64,000 nt of DNA, from the NCBI RefSeq assembly GCF_032931615.1, contig NZ_CP136763.1, forward strand, positions 1-64,000, read 5' to 3'. Below, in pieces: positions 1 to 8,078 of the stretch (position 1 is its first letter; each line of letters opens with the position of its first letter). Source of the DNA: Palleronia sp. LCG004 (GTDB lineage Bacteria; Pseudomonadota; Alphaproteobacteria; Rhodobacterales; Rhodobacteraceae). Made by a program: the position numbers and the translations under genes. A model generated the notes under the pieces. It was not told the DNA's origin and did not search any database. It saw only the letters and a program-made list of their open reading frames with translations.

Positions 1-128
1 GATCCTATTCAAAAGGAAAAGCTTAGTGGAAAACTCCCGCTTCAGCAGTTCCGTTCTCGGGGTCGTAAAGCACATAAAGAGAACTTTGTGCGGCACTGGA
101 AGGCAAACACGAGCCTCACGATTGTGAA

Positions 129-1490
129 TCAGAAGCTCCAGTTCACGACACTCAGTGTATAGGCATAGACAACCGCGATGACGGCGAGATTGATAACATC
201 CAAATCTAGGGCAAGTGGTTTGCTCCGGTTCCAAAGATAACGAGACAAGAGAAAGGTTGTCGTTTCTGCGACGCCCAAGGCGGCAATCATTCCGATCGGG
301 CCGCCGAGGTAGAACCCGACGAATGTCGCCGAGATCTTCAAAGCACTCGATACTGCCATAACATAGGCATGCACGCGACTATTGCCGGTCGAAAGCATGG
401 CATTCTGATAAAGCATCGGGAGCACGCCAATCGCGCCATTCAGCGCCATGAGCGAGAGAAAGGCTCCCGCGGGGTAATACCTCGCGTCATAAAGAAGGTT
501 GATGAGCGGCTGGGCCGCGAGAGACATAAGGATGAAGGCAGGCGTCGTCACGGAAGTCTGGATCAGCCGGAGTTTCGAAAGGACCTCTCTCAGCCGGTCG
601 GGAGACTCCCGATACGTACGGGAGAGAACCGGGTAGCCGACGCTGCCGAGGATCTTGTTTGTAAGGTCGCCCAGCATCCACCCGAAAAGACTAGCAATGT
701 GCAAGAAGGAAAGAACATCAAGATCAACGAGATAGCCGTTGATCGCCTTGAGACCCTTCCCGCTCATGTAAGTGAAAAAGGTACCCAACAGGATCCACCT
801 GCCGAAGACGAGAATCTCCGAGATCGTGCTGCGATCCCACCGGAAACGGTTGTTGGGTGATGGCAGGAGAACATGGCTAAGCAGGGTATTCGCAAGTGCG
901 CCACAGACGGTGCCGATCGCAAGGCCCCAGACGGATTGTATCCACCATGCCAGAAGGACGGTGCATGCGATCGAAATAGCCTGCGACAAAAGATCGAGCG
1001 TCACGACCCGTCCAAGGGCAATGTTACGCGACCGTACCATGATCTCGACCGACTTGAATCCGGAAACGAAAGAAGAAAGCGATGCGACGCAGATCAGCGG
1101 GAAGAGCAGAGGCTGGTCGTAAAGAAGCGCATAGGGCCAAGCGAGACACCACGCGAGACCCGTGATCCAGGCCCCCCTGAAGACCATGAGAGTCCAGGCC
1201 GTCGCCAGGAAATCCGGATCCTCCCCGCGATGCGACCGGACGACCGAGGGCTGGACACCCACGTCGCTGATAAGTTGCAGCGCACCGATGAAGACGGTGA
1301 CGAGCACCATAAGGCCGAACGCCTCGGGGAAAAGGATACGCGTAAGGATCAGGTTCGATCCGAGCTGCAGGATCTTCGCCACCCCGAAAGCCCCCGTCAG
1401 GATGACCGTTCCCCGCATGGAGCGTGAGCGGAGCCGATCGCCTCGGAACTGATCGGTAAAGCTAGTGGCCAGGGTTCTGATGGATGTCAT
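129..1490 (-). CDS. polysaccharide flippase (Wzx/MATE-like oligosaccharide transporter)
   Basis: Integral inner-membrane protein of 453 aa. It is expected to move undecaprenyl-linked repeat units of the exopolysaccharide from the cytoplasmic to the periplasmic face. After a short basic N-terminus (first 25 residues) the chain is almost entirely alternating hydrophobic segments, about 11-12, with an early segment containing 'TRILFPEAFGLMVLV', typical of the polysaccharide biosynthesis/flippase family (PF01943/PF13440). Its length is normal for the family. It is the last gene of a minus-strand run (GT4, GT2, GT2, flippase) with about 40 bases to the preceding GT2 stop. The start ATG is at 1490. 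The family is clear; the substrate cannot be read from sequence. Confidence 0.9.
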   Translation of the reverse strand: MTSIRTLATSFTDQFRGDRLRSRSMRGTVILTGAFGVAKILQLGSNLILTRILFPEAFGLMVLVTVFIGALQLISDVGVQPSVVRSHRGEDPDFLATAWTLMVFRGAWITGLAWCLAWPYALLYDQPLLFPLICVASLSSFVSGFKSVEIMVRSRNIALGRVVTLDLLSQAISIACTVLLAWWIQSVWGLAIGTVCGALANTLLSHVLLPSPNNRFRWDRSTISEILVFGRWILLGTFFTYMSGKGLKAINGYLVDLDVLSFLHIASLFGWMLGDLTNKILGSVGYPVLSRTYRESPDRLREVLSKLRLIQTSVTTPAFILMSLAAQPLINLLYDARYYPAGAFLSLMALNGAIGVLPMLYQNAMLSTGNSRVHAYVMAVSSALKISATFVGFYLGGPIGMIAALGVAETTTFLLSRYLWNRSKPLALDLDVINLAVIAVVYAYTLSVVNWSF

Positions 1491-1530
1491 CGGGTCCTGC
1501 GTTCCTGAAGGATGGGAAACATGTCGGCTT

Positions 1531-2469
1531 TCACTTTCTGCGCGCGAGCAGCATTTTCATCAGACCCTGCCATCTGGGCACAGAGAGCGGATCGATCCGG
1601 ACGGAGCGGAGCATGTACCGCAGCGCCAGGTCCTTACGGCCCTCCCTCAGCGATCGCCAGGCCCGCCCGCCCAGAAGGCTTGCCACATGACCGGTCGCGG
1701 ACATCGCCCCCTCCGCCTTCGCAAGCCGGGGATCGAATGCCGGAGGGTGGCCTGCCTCGAGATCGTCCGTCTCGCCCATTCTGCGCTGGGATGCCAGACG
1801 TCTTGCCGTCGTCTCGTAAAACGCGCGTTCGGGCGTCGCTTGCGTATGGGTGATCGATCCTCCGTGCAAGCGATAGAAATAGGTCACGCGCGGATCGTGC
1901 CAGACCCGCCCCTGCCCCGCCAATCGAAGCTGCAGGTCGATATCTTCGGCCGTAACGAACCAGGATCGCGCGCCTCCGACCGCAACGAGAGTCTCTCGGC
2001 GCGTCAGCCATGTTCCGAAATGGGTAAGCGTATGGCCCTCGCGAAGTGCGTCCGTCGCCTCCCGGGGTTCCCCTTCGTCGGCTAGGTCCACGAGGTGCCG
2101 CCCCCGCGCCGTCATCGCTGCGAAGCCCCCCGAGACCGCGACGTAGTCGCGATGCGTGTCGAGCCAGTCGCATCTGTCGGAAAGGCCTTCGGAGGCGATC
2201 CGGTCATCGGCATCGCATCTGACGATATAGGGCGCATGCGCTGCATCGAGACCGGCATTGAAGGCATCGGATATTCCACTGCACGGCCCCGGAACGATCC
2301 TGATACGGTCGTCTCCCATCCTGCGCGCGATCTCGTCCGAACCGTCTGTCGAACCGTCGTCCACGACAATGACCTCCGCGACACTGTCATGTGCCAACGC
2401 GGATGCGAGCGCTTCCGAAAGGGTTCCGGCCCCGTTGCGAACCGGGACGATGACGCCGACCCGCGACAT
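1531..2469 (-). CDS. glycosyltransferase family 2
   Basis: GT-A fold family 2 glycosyltransferase of about 312 aa, cytoplasmic, adding a sugar to a lipid-linked intermediate. The N-terminus 'VGVIVPVRNGAGTLSEAL' is the classic beta1-alpha1 nucleotide-binding start, followed by 'VIVVDDGSTDGSDEIARR' and a 'RCDADDR' metal-binding DXD-type motif near residue 90. The C-terminal quarter has 'GRAWRSLREGRKDLALRYML', the helical tail often seen in exopolysaccharide GT2 enzymes. I chose the ATG at 2469 because the family motif begins three residues later. A GTG at 2523, directly after the upstream stop, would add 18 unconserved residues. Donor and acceptor are unknown. Confidence 0.9.
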   Translation of the reverse strand: MSRVGVIVPVRNGAGTLSEALASALAHDSVAEVIVVDDGSTDGSDEIARRMGDDRIRIVPGPCSGISDAFNAGLDAAHAPYIVRCDADDRIASEGLSDRCDWLDTHRDYVAVSGGFAAMTARGRHLVDLADEGEPREATDALREGHTLTHFGTWLTRRETLVAVGGARSWFVTAEDIDLQLRLAGQGRVWHDPRVTYFYRLHGGSITHTQATPERAFYETTARRLASQRRMGETDDLEAGHPPAFDPRLAKAEGAMSATGHVASLLGGRAWRSLREGRKDLALRYMLRSVRIDPLSVPRWQGLMKMLLARRK

Positions 2470-2523
2470 CAGAGGACCAGCGCGATCGTGCGGAATCCGG
2501 CCGGAACGGAACGATACGCGCAC

Positions 2524-3462
2524 TCAGGCATCACGCCACCCGGCTTCGCGTTCCGCCTCGATGCGGGCGATCGTGCGGGACTTGCCCCGAAGGAGCGCAT
2601 TGCGCTGGTAGCTGCGGATGAAACGTCGCAATTCGGCATCTTCATGGCGTGGCGCGCCGCGCATCCAGGCTCCGAAATAGCCCTGCAAAGTCGCGAGACC
2701 GCCCATGACATAGGGCTTCCGGGCCATCTTCCGGATTGCCGTCGCCGTGAAGTAGAGGGGGTCGGATCCCATGTAGTACTGCCCCGCCCCGTGGCGGCGA
2801 CGTCCCGTATAGATGCCCTTCTGGCTCGACCCCATGGGGCGCAGATGTTCGAATTTCAGATCGTCGTAGCTGCGCACGATCCATCCCATCCTGCGCGCGG
2901 TGTGGCAGTCGATCCCGTCCCACATAACCTCTCGCACGAAGCCGCCGATCTGACGGAAGCATTCACGTCGGTAGAACTTGGTCATACCCTCGGACATCTC
3001 GGTACCGTGGCCTTCGGAGACGAGCTCGCCAGCCGCGGTGCGATAGCACGACCGCCCCGAGGCACTGCCGAGCCGCGGGGTTTGCTCCATCCGCGCGATC
3101 AGCGTCTCGAAGTAATCGGACGGCAGATCAAGATCGAGATCGAGCTTGCAGAGATAGGGAAAGTCCGCGAGGTCGACAGTGTCGAGCCCGTGATAGAAGG
3201 CCTCGATCACGCCGGGGCCTACGGCACGCCCGCCGCGATCGGGCTTCTGGACCACGCGGATCCAGTCATGTCTGGCGGCATATTCTGCGAGGATCTCCGG
3301 CGTGGCGTCGGTCGATCCGTCATCGACCACGATCCAGAGGGCAGGCGTCACGGTCTGAGCCACCACGCTGTCGAGCGTGCGGCGCATGTATTCCGCCTCG
3401 TCGCGGCAGGGCGAGATCAGAAGATAATCCCGATTTTGCATCTCGGTCATGCTGGCATCCAT
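2524..3462 (-). CDS. glycosyltransferase family 2
   Basis: GT2 family enzyme of 312 aa. 'DYLLISPCRDEAEYMRRTLDSV' and 'PALWIVVDDGSTDATPEIL' form the nucleotide-sugar binding half, 'LCKLDLDLDLPSDYFE' carries the acidic metal-binding cluster, and 'MWDGIDCHTARRMGW' with 'LRPMGSSQKGIYTGRRRHGAGQYY' lies in the acceptor half. Short acidic/aromatic tracts of this kind are usual in membrane-associated exopolysaccharide GT2s, but there is no clear transmembrane helix. It ends one base before the region that can serve as an alternative start of the next GT2, so the two are probably co-transcribed. ATGs at 3450 and 3441 are alternative starts; no strong Shine-Dalgarno decides between them. Confidence 0.88.
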   Translation of the reverse strand: MDASMTEMQNRDYLLISPCRDEAEYMRRTLDSVVAQTVTPALWIVVDDGSTDATPEILAEYAARHDWIRVVQKPDRGGRAVGPGVIEAFYHGLDTVDLADFPYLCKLDLDLDLPSDYFETLIARMEQTPRLGSASGRSCYRTAAGELVSEGHGTEMSEGMTKFYRRECFRQIGGFVREVMWDGIDCHTARRMGWIVRSYDDLKFEHLRPMGSSQKGIYTGRRRHGAGQYYMGSDPLYFTATAIRKMARKPYVMGGLATLQGYFGAWMRGAPRHEDAELRRFIRSYQRNALLRGKSRTIARIEAEREAGWRDA

Positions 3463-3513
3463 GGAATGGGAATTTAAGGGCGTCTCGTATCACGAGACCG
3501 ATCGTCACGGCGT

Positions 3514-4608
3514 TCAGGCATTCGCACGGCCCCTTCCGCGAACCTGATTGACGAGCTCGTGCAACATCTCCGCCGCGGCCGCGTCGGAAAACCGACGGTC
3601 CGCCGTCTCGCGCGCCTGCTTCGACAGGCCGTCGCGCCGATCGCGATCGTTCCAGAGAGCCGCGATCGCGTCCGCCATTGCGTCGGAATCGAAAGGAGGC
3701 ACCAGCAAGCCCGTCTCGCCATCCTCTACGTAACCTTCGGTTCCGGGGCAGCGCGTGGCGACAACCGGCACGCCGAGGCGCATGGCGTTGACGAAGGTGA
3801 TCTGTCCCGAAGCGGTCTCGAGATTGCCGACCGGCGTGACCGAAATCCGTGCGCGCGCCAGAAGCGCAAGGCATTCTTCCTGGCTCAGATCCGATTTCAG
3901 CGTGACGTGCGGGCTTCGAGGCAGCGCCGCGGCCGCATCTGCACGGGTCACGATGATCGTGGGAATCCCCAGCCGGTCTACTGCAGCGATCAGCGTCTCG
4001 TAATCGCGATGGGCCGAACCCATCGCCAAGATGAAGGGTGCGTCCGCCTCTTCCTCGCGCACGATGCCCGGCGCGCCGCGCTGAAGCGGCACAAAGCGGA
4101 ACCGGCTTTCGGGCAAGCCAAAATAAGCGGCGTATGGAGCGACCTCGGTGGGCGAATGCACGACGAAGAGATCGATGGCCGGGGCGATGAAGCGCGCGAC
4201 CTGCTGGCGGCGTCCTGAAGAAAGGGAACCGAGATTGAAAGTGTAGGCGACGATGTACGGCCTGACGGGCCCAAGCCGCTTCAGAAGACCCGCGCACATG
4301 GCGATTTGAGGAAACACGGTCACCACGCCTTCGGGCCGGTACGAGAGCGCACGCGCCGCCTGACCGAGATGCCCCGCCCAGACCTTCAGGCTGTCCAGCC
4401 TGCTTCTCTTGCGATGCCAGCTGCGGCTCTTGCGCAGCGGCATTACCTTGCGGAAGACGATCTCATTGTCCTCGATCAGATCGTCGAGCCATGACGATCC
4501 GGTAGAGTCGAAGAAGAATGCCGCGACCGTCCAGAGCTTCCGCTCGGGGCGTCGGACCGACGGGACGGCCTCTTGCGCCGGCGCAACCGTTCGGGATCGG
4601 GAGAACAT
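3514..4608 (-). CDS. glycosyltransferase family 4 (GT-B)
   Basis: GT-B glycosyltransferase of about 364 aa. The C-terminal half shows the usual donor-binding pattern: 'PFILAMGSAHRDYETLIAAV', 'ECLALLARARISVTPV', then 'FVNAMRLGVPVVATRCPGTEGYVEDGETGLLVPP', which includes the E-x7-E type region of family 4. The N-terminal half contains 'GVVTVFPQIAMCAGLLKRL', an acceptor-side Rossmann fold. I placed the start at the ATG at 4608, preceded at about 10 bases by a GGAAGG Shine-Dalgarno-like run. An in-frame ATG at 4626 and a longer open stretch up to 4851 are less likely because the added residues look non-coding. It is the first gene of the four-gene operon ending with the flippase. Confidence 0.88.
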   Translation of the reverse strand: MFSRSRTVAPAQEAVPSVRRPERKLWTVAAFFFDSTGSSWLDDLIEDNEIVFRKVMPLRKSRSWHRKRSRLDSLKVWAGHLGQAARALSYRPEGVVTVFPQIAMCAGLLKRLGPVRPYIVAYTFNLGSLSSGRRQQVARFIAPAIDLFVVHSPTEVAPYAAYFGLPESRFRFVPLQRGAPGIVREEEADAPFILAMGSAHRDYETLIAAVDRLGIPTIIVTRADAAAALPRSPHVTLKSDLSQEECLALLARARISVTPVGNLETASGQITFVNAMRLGVPVVATRCPGTEGYVEDGETGLLVPPFDSDAMADAIAALWNDRDRRDGLSKQARETADRRFSDAAAAEMLHELVNQVRGRGRANA

Positions 4609-5006
4609 GGACAAATCGCCTTCCATTCGTAAAGCAGCGAGCCGCCCCGATGCGAAGGTGTCGGGCGGATCGTGAATCCGCCCGAGGCCGGCCGGATTCG
4701 TGCCATGCGCTACTGCAGGCCATGCGTACTGGCAACAATTCCATCGGAATTTCGCAAAGAACACGTAAATTGCGAACAATTCGATCGATCTGGCGAGATT
4801 GTGACACGGCTTGCGATCAAAAGGATTGCCCGGTTCGATCCGAAGATGCAAAACCCTTACGCGATAGACTGCGGACCGCCCGGGAACGGTCCGCGACGCC
4901 CGGCAGAAGCCTGGGCGGGGAACGGGTCGGGAAAATTTCGGTTCCGAGTACAGCCCGGTAACGATGTATCGTAACGCGTATCAACGAAGAACGAAGGTTT
5001 TAGCCC
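4609..5006. promoter_or_regulatory. divergent promoter region between the GT operon and xrtD
   Basis: About 400 bases without a convincing gene, separating the minus-strand GT operon from plus-strand xrtD, so it should hold two divergent promoters. It is more AT-rich around 4730-4800. Visible structure: an inverted repeat AATTCC-ATC-GGAATT at 4737-4751, an ACAATTCG box at 4776-4783 (the same 8-mer occurs as an inverted repeat in the 20228-20557 promoter region), and a GC-rich 8-bp hairpin at 4871-4894 (GCGGACCG/CGGTCCGC). No confident -35/-10 pair was identified. Confidence 0.45.
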
Positions 5007-6617
5007 ATGTCATTCGCAGAGCTGTCCCGCGGGACGCAGAAATACAATCTTCTGCATCCTGGCCTGATCTGGCTCGCGCTTGCCACGGCGGCAGCCACGA
5101 TCTTCTTCCTGCCCGGCCTGCAGGAGCTCGGACGCGCCTGGCAATTGCCTGAATACAGTCACGGCCCCCTGATTCCGATCCTGTCGGGCTTCCTGTTCCT
5201 GCGCCACCTCAAGGAGGTCCCCGTCGACCCCGGGCCCAAGACAGATCGCTGGCCCGGCGTGGCGGTGATCTTCCTGGCGCTGTTCATGGGCGGCCTCGGG
5301 CGGCTCGCCAACATTCCCGACATCGTGGCCTATGCGACGATCGTCTGGGTGGGGGGGCTCCTGCTCATCAGCTTCGGGGCACGGACCGGATGGCTCTTCT
5401 GGCCATCGGTCCTGCATCTCGTCTACATGCTGCCGCTGCCGGGCGTGCTCTATTACGGGCTCTCGACTTCGCTGCAGATGATCTCGTCCGAACTCGGGGT
5501 GTGGTTCCTGAAGCTGCTGTCGGTGCCCGTCTTCCTCGAAGGCAACATCATCGATCTGGGCGTCTACAAGCTCCACGTGGCCGAGGCCTGTTCGGGGCTA
5601 CGATACCTCTTTCCGATTCTGAGCTTCTCCTACATCTTCGCGGTACTCTATCGCGGGCCGATGTGGCACAAAGCCGTGCTGCTGATTTCGGCCGCGCCGA
5701 TCACGGTCTTGATGAACTCGGTCCGGATCGCGATCTCCGGCGTCATCGTCGACCGTTACGGGCTCGACTGGGTCGAGGGGTTCAGCCATTTCTTCGAAGG
5801 CTGGGTGATCTTCGTTTCCTGCGTCATCCTGCTCTTCTGCCTGGCGCGGCTGATGTTGTTCCTGCAACCCGTCAAGATGTCGCTCACCGAGGCGCTCGAC
5901 CTCGATTACGACGGGCTCGGCACGCAGGCCAAGCGCATTGCGCTGGTGCGCCCCTCCCCCGCCCTCATCACCGCCGCTATCGTGTTCCTGGTGGGCGCGT
6001 TCGTCGCCGTCGCGACGCCCGAGCGGCAGGCCGTCATCCCCGAGCGCGAAAGCTTCGCGACCTTCCCGCAGCGTGTCGGCGACTGGCAGCAGGTCGGCCC
6101 CGCCCAACGGCTTGAGGATAGCGTTGCCACGATCCTCGCGGCCGACGACTACCACTCTATCAACCTCTCGAACGCGGGTGCCGCGGCTCAGGTCGGCCTC
6201 TTCATGACCTGGTACGCCAATCAGGACGACGGCGGCAGCCATTCGCCCGAAGTATGCCTGCCCGGCGCAGGCTGGGAGATCGCCTGGCTGGAACAGACCG
6301 ACATCTCGAACGAGATCGGTGCGGCACGTCCCGTCGAGCTCAACCGCGCGATCATCCAGCAGGGCGAGAGCCGGATGATGGTCTATTACTGGTTCGAGCA
6401 GCAGGGCCGGATGCTGACCGACGATTTCTCGGCCGCGCTCTACACGCTTTGGGACCGGACTTTCACGGGCCGCACCGATACCGGCCTCGTGCGTCTGACG
6501 ACACCGATCCTCGAGAACGAGACGCCCCAGGATGCCGAACGACGCCTGAACGACGCGACCGAAGCGCTCCTGCCTCTCGTGCCGCGCTATCTGCCCGATC
6601 AGGACAACGACACCTGA
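5007..6617 (+). CDS. xrtD: VPLPA-CTERM-type exosortase XrtD with fused EpsI domain
   Basis: Inner-membrane cysteine transpeptidase-like protease/sortase analogue of 536 aa. Residues 1-290 are a polytopic exosortase domain with the expected catalytic residues: Cys195 in 'AEACSGLRY', Arg240 in 'NSVRIAI' and His261 in 'FSHFFEGW'. Residues 310-530 form a C-terminal EpsI-like periplasmic domain with 'HSPEVCLPGAGWEIAW'. Exosortase plus EpsI fusion of this size is the XrtD architecture, which in Rhodobacterales pairs with VPLPA-CTERM proteins. A probable substrate lies at 23990-24508. The start ATG has a GAAGG Shine-Dalgarno 9 bases upstream, and a strong terminator follows at 6624. The gene is a single transcription unit inside an exopolysaccharide locus, the usual exosortase setting. 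The precise subtype is inferred from architecture and the partner motif. Confidence 0.9.
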   Translation: MSFAELSRGTQKYNLLHPGLIWLALATAAATIFFLPGLQELGRAWQLPEYSHGPLIPILSGFLFLRHLKEVPVDPGPKTDRWPGVAVIFLALFMGGLGRLANIPDIVAYATIVWVGGLLLISFGARTGWLFWPSVLHLVYMLPLPGVLYYGLSTSLQMISSELGVWFLKLLSVPVFLEGNIIDLGVYKLHVAEACSGLRYLFPILSFSYIFAVLYRGPMWHKAVLLISAAPITVLMNSVRIAISGVIVDRYGLDWVEGFSHFFEGWVIFVSCVILLFCLARLMLFLQPVKMSLTEALDLDYDGLGTQAKRIALVRPSPALITAAIVFLVGAFVAVATPERQAVIPERESFATFPQRVGDWQQVGPAQRLEDSVATILAADDYHSINLSNAGAAAQVGLFMTWYANQDDGGSHSPEVCLPGAGWEIAWLEQTDISNEIGAARPVELNRAIIQQGESRMMVYYWFEQQGRMLTDDFSAALYTLWDRTFTGRTDTGLVRLTTPILENETPQDAERRLNDATEALLPLVPRYLPDQDNDT

Positions 6618-6623
6618 ATTGCA

Positions 6624-6655
6624 AGATCGGGGGCCGACTGGCCCCCGATCTTTCG
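6624..6655 (+). terminator. terminator after xrtD
   Basis: Perfect 12-bp stem AGATCGGGGGCC / GGCCCCCGATCT with a GACT loop, followed by a short TTTC run, starting 7 bases after the xrtD stop codon. The strong hairpin with a weak U-tract suggests an intrinsic terminator. It faces the decayed hydrolase gene on the other strand. Confidence 0.75.
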
Positions 6656-6667
6656 TAGCGCCTCTTG

Positions 6668-7043
6668 TTACGGGGCGTTCGGAAGTTGCCCAAGAAATTC
6701 TTCGAGCGGCTCGGCATAATAGGATGAGTTGCAGGTCGCACCATGGCCGTTCGTCCGGTCGGTTTCGGATACGACATAGACAGATGCGTCGGACGCGATC
6801 TTTGCCACTCTCTCCTCGAGTATCGGCAGTTCGAGCGGATGACGCTTATCATCCTCCGACAGGATGACGAAGGCTTCGACCGTGATCTCCTCCAACTTCG
6901 TCATCGATCGAAATTGCACGACACGTTCCACATGTACATAATGTCGTTCGCATCGCCGACACGCGGACCCGACAAGATCGGCGGTAGAGAGGTGCCAGGA
7001 AAGATCAACGACCGTGTACTCGGCCCCGAGCCGGAAGAAAGAT
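6668..7043 (-). pseudogene. C-terminal remnant of a homoserine O-acetyltransferase-like alpha/beta hydrolase
   Basis: Remnant of a MetX-like alpha/beta-fold hydrolase, readable only by changing frame. From the upstream side, one frame gives 'AEYTVVDLSWHLSTADLVGS'. A +1 frame then gives 'VGDANDIMYMWNVSCNFD', matching the family's DANDxxYxW block. The first frame resumes with 'MTKLEEITVEAFVILSEDDKRHPLELPILE', the strand carrying the catalytic Asp (S-x-DD), and ends with 'TNGHGATCNSSYYAEPLEEFL', containing the catalytic His (GHG). At least two single-base indels and loss of the N-terminal two-thirds, with a stop at the upstream side, argue for a dead gene. The downstream open stretch (6668-6931) could be mistaken for an intact 87-aa gene. 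Family assignment is from remembered motif patterns. Confidence 0.65.
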
Positions 7044-7081
7044 CAGGCTTCTGATCTACGAGGTGGGTCTTCCTTGGACAA

Positions 7082-7999
7082 TCAGGGATCCGCGAAACGG
7101 ACGTTGTCGAAACCGAAATCCCTTATCGAGGTCGCATGGATCGCGCCGAGCTTGCCATAGGAGTTGTCGCGCATCTCGACATCCTTGCCCATCAGCGCCG
7201 CAAGCACGGTCACGTGCAGGCGATCCGTCCGGATCGTCTCATAGCGCGAGACGAGATCCACCATGGCATCGACGATCTGTCGCGACATGAAGGGCCCGTG
7301 ATCACGCATATGCATGAAGAGCTCCGAAATATCGATGTTTCCCTCAGGCACCGGGCCGCCGGTACTTTCGACATCATGCCGGAACGCGTTGAGGATCGCG
7401 CCGTGGGGCGGATAGGTCCCGAGCTGTCCGATCCGGTCGTCGAGCGCCTGCTTCCATGCGCGGAACTGGTGCAGATCGAACCTGAGCCTGCGCGGAGCCC
7501 GCAGGTCGCGCAAGAGTCCCGCAACAGGTGATTGCCGTAGACTTCGCGGATCGGCGAAGAATGCCATATCATGGCATTTTCTTAAGCGGAGGTTCGGCGC
7601 AGTAGCAAGGATATGGTCGTAGCTCTTTTGCTCTCGTACAAAAAAGGTGAAGCGGTCATCAAGCGTCTTGAGGAAATCTTCATGCCCCCTGACAGAATGA
7701 GGCAAAAGAACAAACGATTTTAAAGATTCTCTATGCCGCCCAATAAAACTTTTTGCCTCGACATAATGTGGCACCAGATTACCGCCGCCGCCAAAGATTA
7801 TATGGCGGCCGTGATAATTACGTCTATAATATCCATGCTCTACTTTTAGCCCTATGGCTTCGAAAAAACTATAGGTATTAGCCGCTATAAGCGCATCACC
7901 AGCATTACCTGGGTTAAATATATGAACTGGGTTCTTACCTCGCAGTGGAGCTAGAGTTTCGACAAGAGATGAATAATCATGTCCAAATGCACCCATCAT
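7082..7999 (-). CDS. polysaccharide pyruvyl transferase family protein
   Basis: Protein of 305 aa resembling the polysaccharide pyruvyl transferase family (PF04230, ExoV/WcaK/CsaB-like), which adds ketal-linked pyruvate from phosphoenolpyruvate to glycans. Supporting motifs are 'NPGNAGDALIAANTYSFFEA' near residue 30 (family start N-x-GD), 'HIIFGGGGNLVPHY' (the glycine-rich GGGG loop) and 'FVREQKSYDHILATAPN' (the FvRe strand). The C-terminal 'ETIRTDRLHVTVLAALMGKDVEM' is the expected end of the second domain. It is the distal gene of the operon led by the 12131-12982 sulfotransferase. The 5' half (above about 7560) is much more AT-rich than the 3' half and the neighbours, suggesting a mosaic or transferred gene. 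Confidence 0.85.
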   Translation of the reverse strand: MMGAFGHDYSSLVETLAPLRGKNPVHIFNPGNAGDALIAANTYSFFEAIGLKVEHGYYRRNYHGRHIIFGGGGNLVPHYVEAKSFIGRHRESLKSFVLLPHSVRGHEDFLKTLDDRFTFFVREQKSYDHILATAPNLRLRKCHDMAFFADPRSLRQSPVAGLLRDLRAPRRLRFDLHQFRAWKQALDDRIGQLGTYPPHGAILNAFRHDVESTGGPVPEGNIDISELFMHMRDHGPFMSRQIVDAMVDLVSRYETIRTDRLHVTVLAALMGKDVEMRDNSYGKLGAIHATSIRDFGFDNVRFADP

Positions 8000-8078
8000 A
8001 TCACATTTCTCTCTCTTTTGAGACCTGTCATACTAGAAGAATGGACTTGAAACAAAGAAAGCAAATGGGGCCTCATCT

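Noticed and set aside
6668..6931. Intact 87-aa gene
   Set aside because: The sequence is the tail of a MetX-like hydrolase whose preceding part is in shifted frames, so it is better read as a relic.
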